From the NCBI GenBank assembly GCA_031256015.1, contig JAIRRK010000041.1, positions 1 through 10,374 on the forward strand: a DNA stretch of 10,374 nucleotides. The letters are read 5' to 3'. The notes below the pieces were generated by a model. It saw only the letters and a program-made list of their open reading frames with translations. It searched no databases and was not told the DNA's origin. This DNA comes from Dysgonamonadaceae bacterium (GTDB lineage: Bacteria > Bacteroidota > Bacteroidia > Bacteroidales > Azobacteroidaceae). Both the position numbers and the translations under genes were made by a program. Below are positions 1-5,885 of this stretch, piece after piece. Every line of letters starts with the position of its first letter. Position 1 is the first letter of the stretch.

Positions 1-135
1 TGCACCAACTCGCCTGCCGTTCTCCGTTTTGAGAACGACCGGTGCGGAAAAACCCTTTATTTCGCCCTCCGCTGGGAAAACACCCGCGGCGAAAAAGGCC
101 CGTGGAGCAATATCCAAAGTGTTGTCATTCCGTAA
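1..135 (+). CDS. C-terminal fragment of a Bacteroidota protein with a WENTRGEKGPWS tail
   Basis: Frame 1 is open from the window edge to TAA at 133-135 and gives the last 44 residues of a protein that begins outside the window. The tail contains YFALRWENTRGEKGPWS and ends in VVIP. I recall this ending from a recurrent group of uncharacterised Bacteroidales proteins, some annotated as fibronectin type III-like; this is memory, not a search. The function is unknown. Codons are visibly GC-richer (GGC, CCC, CTC, CGC) than in the downstream genes, which suggests a different origin or a repeated, mobile gene family. A strong intrinsic terminator starts 33 bp after the stop, which supports this being a real, expressed 3' end. 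Confidence 0.72.
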   Translation, partial: CTNSPAVLRFENDRCGKTLYFALRWENTRGEKGPWSNIQSVVIP

Positions 136-167
136 TCGGATAAGCAACAGTGAATGATAAACAACGG

Positions 168-202
168 GGCGGCCACAATGCACGAGTGGTCGCCTTTTTT
201 TT
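168..202 (+). terminator. Rho-independent terminator after the upstream gene
   Basis: GGCGGCCAC (168-176) pairs with GTGGTCGCC (186-194) as a 9-bp GC-rich stem with one G-U pair and a 9-nt loop. It is followed directly by eight T residues (195-202). This is the classic intrinsic terminator layout on the + strand and sits 33 bp downstream of the stop at 135. Confidence 0.85.
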
Positions 203-351
203 ATCTGCCTGCTGCCGGTACAGGTTACAGGTTACGAGTGTTCAACCCCGCAGGTTGCAGGCACTCGATGTCGTTTGTAAACGACCTGCCCACACTCTTT
301 CATTACCTGAAAGAGTAAAAACAGGGCCGGACTTTCCGTAGGCTATGATAT

Positions 352-410
352 TTAATTATTCACTTTTACTTTTTAATTCTTTTCGTATCAAGGCAAAGAA
401 GAAGAGTAAA
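352..410 (+). repeat. 59-bp direct repeat, copy A
   Basis: This segment matches 10297-10355 in the same orientation at 55 of 59 positions by hand alignment, with no gaps. The shared core includes TTTTTAATTCTTTTCG and ATCAAGGCAAAGAAGAAGA. It lies between genes and has no coding frame. It is likely an interspersed non-coding repeat of the host genome; mobility and function are unknown. Confidence 0.85.
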
Positions 411-435
411 CCTGCGCTCCGCGCAGGAGCGGCAA
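411..435 (+). repeat. 25-bp hairpin repeat, copy A (inverted relative to copy B)
   Basis: The segment starts with a compact hairpin, CCTGCGC (411-417), loop TCC, GCGCAGG (421-427), followed by AGCGGCAA. The whole 25 bp is the exact reverse complement of 10265-10289. It abuts the 59-bp repeat directly at 410/411. In copy B, 7 bp separate the two modules and the hairpin module lies on the other side. The small GC-rich stem with a 3-nt loop resembles REP-type elements. Confidence 0.85.
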
Positions 436-489
436 TGCGAATAAAGTTGCGCCCGGGAGGAGGCAAATTATAAAAAAAACATCAACAAA

Positions 490-520
490 ATTGCATCAAG
501 ATAATTATTTATTATCTTTA
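490..520 (+). promoter_or_regulatory. Probable Bacteroidota-type promoter for the 540 gene
   Basis: ATTG at 490-493 resembles the -33 TTTG element. After a 19-bp spacer comes TATCTTTA at 513-520, which matches TAnnTTTG at all defined positions except the last. Transcription would start near 527, leaving a short A-rich leader (ACAAAAAAATACACAAAGT) before ATG at 540, with no Shine-Dalgarno sequence. Confidence 0.5.
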
Positions 521-539
521 ACAAAAAAATACACAAAGT

Positions 540-1631
540 ATGAATGTAAAGATTGATGTTACAATGAAAAAATACCTTTTTTCTCTCTTTTTTACGCTTG
601 GATTTTTCTCGTTCGCATTTCCTCAAAAAGTATTATGGAAAGCCAATGTTCATTCCTTTTTCGATAATACGGAATTTACGGACTCCGAAGTGCAGACTGC
701 ACAAACAATGGCCGGCGTTCATTTGGCTCCGGAAATCGGATTAAGTTGGCAACAAAATCATCGGATTTTTGCGGGAGTGGATTTGCTTCACGAGTTCGGC
801 AGCGATAAGGCTGTCGATTATTATAACCCGATTGTTTATTACGAGTATTCGAAAAACCCTTTTCGCTTTTATATGGGAGCTATTCCCCGTAAAATCATTT
901 TGAATACATATCCCCGGATGTTTTTTTCGGACTCCATCAATAATTATCGTCCGACTGTCAACGGCTTTTTTTGGGAAATAAAGAAAAAAAATAATTACGC
1001 CAATATTTGGTTGGATTGGACGGGAAAACAATCGGAGGAAAAGAACGAAGCTTTTTTCATGGGTTGGTCGGGTCGATACAATCATCGGATATTTTATGCC
1101 CGTCATTCGGGATATATGTTTCATTATGCGAGAAAAGAAAATGCTCTTCCCGACGAATTTGTTCATGATAACGGATTGTTGTTAACTTCAGCCGGATTGG
1201 ATTTTTCTTCGATAACCGGTCTCGAAAAATTGGAAATCGATGCGGGTTGGTCGATTGCTTTGGACCGTAATCGGGGAATCGGTATATGGAATAAACCTCA
1301 GGGGTTTGTTTCGGAGGCAAAGGTCGAATATCGCGGTTTGGGTTTGTTCAACACGTTTTATCTCGGGGAGAAGCAACAAACGTATTTCAACGAATACGGA
1401 AATAAACTTTATTGGGGAGATTCGTTTTATCGTCTGAAACAGTATAACCGGACGGATATCTACATTCAATTTATTAAAAGAGAAGCGATTGATGTTAAAT
1501 TTACGGCTTCTTTCCATTTTGCGGAAGAGGATGTTTATTTTCAACAAGCGTTGTATGCCTCGTTTGCTTTAGACAATTTAAAGAAGAAAAAAGAGAAGAA
1601 ATACCGCTACTTATGGGCCGGTTGGTTTTAA
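540..1631 (+). CDS. Predicted outer-membrane beta-barrel protein, function unknown
   Basis: This is a 363-residue protein with an N-terminal signal sequence (Lys10-Lys11, a hydrophobic stretch at residues 12-27, likely cleavage near Gln29). The mature part is rich in alternating aromatic and polar segments such as YNPIVYYEYSKNPFRFYMG and ends in WAGWF. A terminal Phe in a final amphipathic strand is the usual BAM-recognition mark of outer-membrane barrels. I recognise no named family. An in-frame ATG at 564 would start MKKYLFSLFF, a more typical signal peptide; 540 is kept because the A-rich leader sits just before it, but either start is possible. The gene ends 6 bp from the convergent GH105-type gene. 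A role in passing its products is conceivable but rests only on proximity. Confidence 0.8.
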   Translation: MNVKIDVTMKKYLFSLFFTLGFFSFAFPQKVLWKANVHSFFDNTEFTDSEVQTAQTMAGVHLAPEIGLSWQQNHRIFAGVDLLHEFGSDKAVDYYNPIVYYEYSKNPFRFYMGAIPRKIILNTYPRMFFSDSINNYRPTVNGFFWEIKKKNNYANIWLDWTGKQSEEKNEAFFMGWSGRYNHRIFYARHSGYMFHYARKENALPDEFVHDNGLLLTSAGLDFSSITGLEKLEIDAGWSIALDRNRGIGIWNKPQGFVSEAKVEYRGLGLFNTFYLGEKQQTYFNEYGNKLYWGDSFYRLKQYNRTDIYIQFIKREAIDVKFTASFHFAEEDVYFQQALYASFALDNLKKKKEKKYRYLWAGWF

Positions 1632-1637
1632 TCCGAA

Positions 1638-3011
1638 TTACTTCGAAGGAATATAGTTGATTGTTTTCAATTTTTCGTTCAATTGAAAATTAATTAAATA
1701 TACTCCTCGCGGCAGGTTCTTTTCTTTTAGAACCGTTATAAAATTCCGATTGCTTAAAAGTTCCTCATTCACTTTTTGACCTTGAACGGTGTAAATGCGG
1801 ATTTTCGTTTCGGGAGAAAGAAATTCTTCCAACGAAGATATCTCTTTCTCGATTAAATCGATTCCTGTTTTTGAGTCCAAATAGTGGTATATTTCCGTGC
1901 CGGCCAAAAGAAAAGCACCGACGCCGAAAGTAGCGGTCATGTCTTTGGTCACGGTTTTCGGGTCTTGTCCCACCGGTTGAACATATCCCAATTTACCGTT
2001 GGCATGTATGGCGTCGCACAGTTTATTCCAAGCTTTGGCCACCGGTTTATAGGCTTCTTCTTCCGTCAGCAGATTATTATTTAATCCGTAAGCAAGGGCA
2101 TAAGTTATCAGGGCGGAGGCACTGGTTTCCGGAGCGGGATAACTGTCCGGGTCCAGAAGACTCGCATGCCAAGAACCGTCATTGTTTTGAAGCTCGATTA
2201 ATCTTAATGCCAATTGACGGAATACATCCTCATAGTATTCTTTGTATTCGGAATCTTTCGGTAATGCTTTCAATATATTGGCTGTTCCGGCAATAGCCCA
2301 ACCGTTTCCTCTTCCCCAGAATACTTTTTCTCCGTTAGCTTCTTTTTTATTGAAATAGCTGTCGTCTCTGAAAAACAGTTTTTCTTCCGGGTCAAATAAA
2401 CGATTGTAGGTTCTTTTGTATTGAGTATCCATATAAACCCGGTAAACGTTATCATCGAGTAATTGCGATAATTCGGCATATACCGGAGGAGCCATGAATA
2501 AAGCATCGCACCATGTCCATAATTTTTTGTTTCCGGAAGTCATGGATTGATTGGTCGGAGGATTTGCAATAATCCGGTCGACACGTTCCTTGATTGAAGC
2601 AATCATGTTTTCTTCCCGGTATTTCTTATACATGCCGATATGAAATTGCCCGACACATAACTCGTCGGCGTGATAAAATTGGTAAGTGGAATTATTTTCA
2701 AAATTGGAGGCCACGGTCCAATTTCCTTTTCTTCCTTTGTCGTACAGCCAATCGTAGCATCGATTACTATTGGGAGCTATTTTGGCCCATTCGAGCATTC
2801 CGATATACAATGTCGAGTGAGTCCATGCCGCTATTCCGTAGTCATGAGATCCGGAGGCATTGTAAGTGAAATTACTCATTTGCCAATCAGCGACTTTTCT
2901 CATATTCTTGATTATTTCGGCGGGGACCAACTCGGCGGGTTCGGTATTTGCGCGACAAAAAAGAACCGAACAGAACAGAAAACATAGACCAAGAGATAAA
3001 AGTGTTTTCAT
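1638..3011 (-). CDS. Secreted GH105-type unsaturated glycuronyl hydrolase with a C-terminal sorting-like domain
   Basis: This 457-residue protein resembles GH105 (YteR/GH88-type) enzymes, which remove 4,5-unsaturated uronic acid from oligosaccharides left by polysaccharide lyases. Residues 1-21 form a signal peptide (possible cut after CRA); no good lipobox is seen. The (alpha/alpha)6 catalytic domain spans about 32-380. It shows HADELCVGQ (D116), WCDALFMAPP (D169), FWGRGNGW (231-238), NNDGSWH (276-282) and ETSASALITYA. D116 and D169 have nearly the same spacing as the two key aspartates of YteR (88 and 143). Residues 401-457 add a beta-rich tail with IYTVQGQKV and LPRGVYLINF, ending in Lys, which looks like a type IX secretion type-A sorting domain. 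If so, the enzyme would be exported or surface-attached. The substrate (rhamnogalacturonan, ulvan-like or other) cannot be read from sequence. Confidence 0.9.
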   Translation of the reverse strand: MKTLLSLGLCFLFCSVLFCRANTEPAELVPAEIIKNMRKVADWQMSNFTYNASGSHDYGIAAWTHSTLYIGMLEWAKIAPNSNRCYDWLYDKGRKGNWTVASNFENNSTYQFYHADELCVGQFHIGMYKKYREENMIASIKERVDRIIANPPTNQSMTSGNKKLWTWCDALFMAPPVYAELSQLLDDNVYRVYMDTQYKRTYNRLFDPEEKLFFRDDSYFNKKEANGEKVFWGRGNGWAIAGTANILKALPKDSEYKEYYEDVFRQLALRLIELQNNDGSWHASLLDPDSYPAPETSASALITYALAYGLNNNLLTEEEAYKPVAKAWNKLCDAIHANGKLGYVQPVGQDPKTVTKDMTATFGVGAFLLAGTEIYHYLDSKTGIDLIEKEISSLEEFLSPETKIRIYTVQGQKVNEELLSNRNFITVLKEKNLPRGVYLINFQLNEKLKTINYIPSK

Positions 3012-3048
3012 ATATATTTCAATGTAAATTTTCGAATGTGATTTGTTG

Positions 3049-3056
3049 CAAAAGTA
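3049..3056 (-). promoter_or_regulatory. -7 box upstream of the GH105-type gene
   Basis: On the minus strand these bases read TACTTTTG, a full match to TAnnTTTG. Transcription would begin near 3042, giving a leader of about 30 nt to ATG at 3011. No clear -33 TTTG is present at the expected distance, so this rests on the -7 box alone. Confidence 0.45.
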
Positions 3057-3216
3057 GTTGTGTATCTTTTTTCGGAATTACTTTTATCATTATTTTCTTT
3101 ATCTGATTTGTTCATCTTTGAACCGCAATCAATGAAAACAATCCCGCAAGTCCACATTCGTTACTTGCAACGACAACATCACATCATCGATGAATTATCT
3201 CTATGGAATAAAATCG

Positions 3217-4563
3217 TTATTTTAAGTTCGGTTTTTCCAAGCCGTATCCTTTTTTCCTGTCTTCGGATTTCAGCAGTAAAGCCACCCAAACCGCCAAGAG
3301 ACCAAAGCAGGTAAAAATAATCATAGGAAGCGTGTAGTTATATTTTTCCGCTCCGTTTTCAATCACGATGCAATATTTGTCGAGTACCGTACCGATTAAA
3401 AGCGGCACCAAGCTTAATCCGATATTTTGTACCCAAAAAATCAAAGAATAAGCCGTTCCCAATTTGTTTTGAGGAATGATTTTAGGTACCGACGGCCACA
3501 TAGCCGAGGGAACCAGAGAAAATGCAACTCCCAACAGAATCATCAGAAAAGCGGCAAACCACCACACGTTTAAGATAGGAGCGGCAAACAAGGCATGAAT
3601 TACGACCAACATTCCGGCACCGATAACCATAATGGTTGAGCCTTTTCCGATTTTGTCGTAAATCCCTCCGAAAAGCGGAGTCAATAAAATAGTTCCGAAC
3701 GGAAGGATGGCCGGAATGTTTCCGGCTAATTCCGGAGCTACTCCGTATTTATTAATCATCAGTGATGTTGCGTATTTCAAAAACGGAAATACGGCGGAAT
3801 AGAATAATACACAAAGCAAAGCGATTAACCAGAATCCTTTGTTATTGATGACGGAAAGAATGTCTTTTATTTTGAATGGTTCTTCTTTTTCTTCTTTGAT
3901 ACGGACTTCCGAGGCGTCTAATCTGCGATCCATCACGCAAAAGACCAAGAAAGCAATCAATCCGATGCACAAAGCACCTAAACCCAATAAAATCGGTGCC
4001 GATAATTCACCGAAATGTTTGGCCAATGGTATGGTGGTTGACATAGCCAAAGCCGTTCCTAAACGAGCTATCGCAACTTGTATTCCCATAGCCAAAGCCA
4101 TTTCGTATCCTTTAAACCATCGCGCGATAACTTTCGTAACCGTGATTCCGGCCATTTCGATTCCCAATGCGAAAACGGCAAACCCGATACAGGCATAAAA
4201 AACCTGCGTTCTCAATCCGAAAATTTCTCCGACAAAAACTTGCGATACCGCGTAATATTTTAATCCACATCCGATAATCATCAGTAAACAAGCTCCGATA
4301 CCCGTTCTTCGAGCACCCAATTTATCGAGTATCATACCTCCGATAATCAGCATGAAAAGGAACACATTCAGCCATCCGTAAGCCATATTGAAAATACCGT
4401 ATTCGGTGGCGGTCCATCCTAATTCGTCTTTTAATAAATCCATCAAAGGAGCCATTACATCGGTGATGAAGTAACCGCAAAACATGGTAAAGGCCACAAC
4501 AATAAGCACGGTCCAGCGTGCTGCTTTTGAATCTCTCAAAGTTTTTCTCAATGTTTCAATCAT
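3217..4563 (-). CDS. MFS transporter, MFSD1-like
   Basis: This is a 448-residue polytopic inner-membrane protein with about 12 hydrophobic segments in two halves, joined by a charged central loop at about 211-232 (MDRRLDASEVRIKEEKEE). The inter-helix motif after TM2 is GGMILDKLGARR (75-86). The matching one in the second half is FGGIYDKIGKGS (298-309). The stretch from MWPSVPKIIPQNKLGTAYS (355-373) to QNIGLS (379-384) closely resembles the WPxVxxxvPexqLGTAYG...QNLGL signature I recall from MFSD1. Animal MFSD1 exports dipeptides from lysosomes, so small peptides are a possible substrate; this is inference, and sugars or organic acids are not excluded. The start lies 11 bp after the folC stop, so it is probably read on the mfd-folC transcript. 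The leader is A/T-rich without a Shine-Dalgarno sequence. No strong terminator is seen after its stop. Confidence 0.85.
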   Translation of the reverse strand: MIETLRKTLRDSKAARWTVLIVVAFTMFCGYFITDVMAPLMDLLKDELGWTATEYGIFNMAYGWLNVFLFMLIIGGMILDKLGARRTGIGACLLMIIGCGLKYYAVSQVFVGEIFGLRTQVFYACIGFAVFALGIEMAGITVTKVIARWFKGYEMALAMGIQVAIARLGTALAMSTTIPLAKHFGELSAPILLGLGALCIGLIAFLVFCVMDRRLDASEVRIKEEKEEPFKIKDILSVINNKGFWLIALLCVLFYSAVFPFLKYATSLMINKYGVAPELAGNIPAILPFGTILLTPLFGGIYDKIGKGSTIMVIGAGMLVVIHALFAAPILNVWWFAAFLMILLGVAFSLVPSAMWPSVPKIIPQNKLGTAYSLIFWVQNIGLSLVPLLIGTVLDKYCIVIENGAEKYNYTLPMIIFTCFGLLAVWVALLLKSEDRKKGYGLEKPNLK

Positions 4564-4574
4564 AATATTTTTAT

Positions 4575-5885
4575 TTAAGTTTTAAGTTGATTTTTTTGAA
4601 TAAACGAAAGTGCATCAGCTACGACAAAAGTACTTCCGCCGACAAAGATAAAGTCTTTTTTGGAACTATTCTCTTTCGCGGCCGAAAAAGCAGCGGCTAC
4701 ATTCGGAAATAGGTTTCCCTTTAAGTTGTATTTTTCTGCCTTTTGTGCCAATTCGTCGGAAGGCAAAGCTCTCGGAATGGCCGGTTGAGTAAAATAATAA
4801 TGCGCATTTTTAGGCAAGAGTCTCAAAACGGCTGAAAAATCTTTGTCGTTAACCATTCCGAAAACAATGTGCAGCTTATCGTATGATTCCTGTTCCAATT
4901 GTTGAACGATGTATTTTATTCCGGCTTCGTTATGACCTGTATCCAGCACAATTTTCGGATTGTACTGAATCGTTTGCCACCGTCCCGCTAACCCGGTATT
5001 CTCCACTACGAAGCGAAAACCTTTATAAACCGCTTTGGGAGGTATATTCAACAAACTTTGTTTTTTCAGTATCGAAACGGCCGATAAGACCGTTGCCGCG
5101 TTTTTTTCTTGGGCATAGCCTCCTAATTCATCAATCAATTCGGGATATTCGAGAGTTTCAAATTCCCAATACCCGGAAGGAAGTAATTGAGAAGATTGTA
5201 TCGGGTTTTTATCTTGAGCAAAAACGATATTCTTATTATTTAAGGAATCGGAAGTTTCCATAAAGATTTGTCGGATTTTCCCTTCGGCTTCTCCGATAAT
5301 CACCGGAACATTCGGTTTAATGATTCCCGCTTTTTCTTTTGCAATGGCTTCTTCCGTGCTTCCGAGTAAATTGGTATGATCAAGACTGATATTTGTTATG
5401 ATGCTTAATACGGGAGAGATCATATTGGTGCAATCCAATCTTCCTCCCAGTCCGACTTCTATAACGGCGATATCCACTTTTTGTTCTGCAAAATAGGCGA
5501 AAGCCATTCCGGTTGTCAGTTCAAAAAAAGAAGGCTGAACGGATTCAAAAAAAGTTTTATGTTTTTCGACAAAAGCAATCACGAAATCTTTTTCTATCAC
5601 ATTTCCGTTTACTCTGATTCGTTCGCGAAAATCCAGCAAATGAGGAGACGTGTACAATCCTGTTTTGTATCCGGCTTCCTGTAAAATCGACGCCAACAGA
5701 TGAGAGGTAGAACCTTTTCCGTTTGTTCCGCCGATATGAATTGTTTTGTATTTGGTGTGCGGATGCCCCAATTGCCTATCGATGGCGAACGAATTTTCCA
5801 TTCCTTCTTTATAAGCACTGCTTCCCGTTCGGTGAAACATCGGAGCCGTATTGTATAAATATTCGATTGTTTCGTTGTAGGTCAT
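4575..5885 (-). CDS. folC: Folylpolyglutamate synthase / dihydrofolate synthase
   Basis: This 436-residue cytosolic Mur-ligase-family enzyme adds glutamate to folates with ATP and, in many bacteria, also makes dihydrofolate from dihydropteroate. Visible marks are the P-loop GGTNGKGS (52-59), TSPHL (79-83), FELTTGMAF (121-129), EVGLGGRLDCTN (143-154), SLDHTNLLG (167-175) and KEKAGIIK (183-190), which holds the conserved Lys/Glu metal and carbamate region. The C-terminal domain shows GRW (301-303) and DTGHNEAG (315-322), standing where DGAHN is usual. Length is normal for the family. ATG at 5885 overlaps the mfd stop as ATGA, implying translational coupling. Whether it is bifunctional or only polyglutamylates cannot be told without checking for a separate folate-synthase gene. 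Confidence 0.96.
   Translation of the reverse strand: MTYNETIEYLYNTAPMFHRTGSSAYKEGMENSFAIDRQLGHPHTKYKTIHIGGTNGKGSTSHLLASILQEAGYKTGLYTSPHLLDFRERIRVNGNVIEKDFVIAFVEKHKTFFESVQPSFFELTTGMAFAYFAEQKVDIAVIEVGLGGRLDCTNMISPVLSIITNISLDHTNLLGSTEEAIAKEKAGIIKPNVPVIIGEAEGKIRQIFMETSDSLNNKNIVFAQDKNPIQSSQLLPSGYWEFETLEYPELIDELGGYAQEKNAATVLSAVSILKKQSLLNIPPKAVYKGFRFVVENTGLAGRWQTIQYNPKIVLDTGHNEAGIKYIVQQLEQESYDKLHIVFGMVNDKDFSAVLRLLPKNAHYYFTQPAIPRALPSDELAQKAEKYNLKGNLFPNVAAAFSAAKENSSKKDFIFVGGSTFVVADALSFIQKNQLKT

Larger units (their letters stand above)
136..539. other. Intergenic region with terminator, small hairpins, repeat modules and a promoter
   Basis: This 404-bp gap has no convincing gene. After the terminator comes a GC-richer stretch with a 7-bp tandem duplication (CAGGTTA at 221-227 and 228-234). 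It also has two small hairpins: GTCGTTT/AAACGAC (270-276/279-285) and ACTCTTTC/GAAAGAGT (294-301/309-316). The 59-bp and 25-bp repeat modules listed separately occupy 352-435. From about 470 the base composition switches to very AT-rich promoter and leader sequence for the gene starting at 540. The composition step near 340-470 suggests that the left part is a separate accessory or repeat block. Confidence 0.6.

Noticed and set aside
150..341. 63-codon + strand open frame in the first gap
   Set aside because: It runs through the terminator stem, its T-run and small hairpins, and has no recognisable domain; it looks accidental.
1664..1689. Hairpin TTTTCAATT/AATTGAAAA as a bidirectional terminator for the convergent genes
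   Set aside because: It is a perfect 9-bp stem, but entirely AT-rich apart from one G-C pair, it lies inside the hydrolase coding end, and it has no proper T-run after it on the + strand.
3146..3168. GCAAGT/ACTTGC inverted repeat as a terminator for the MFS gene
   Set aside because: The stem is only 6 bp with an 11-nt loop and no T-run follows directly on the minus strand.
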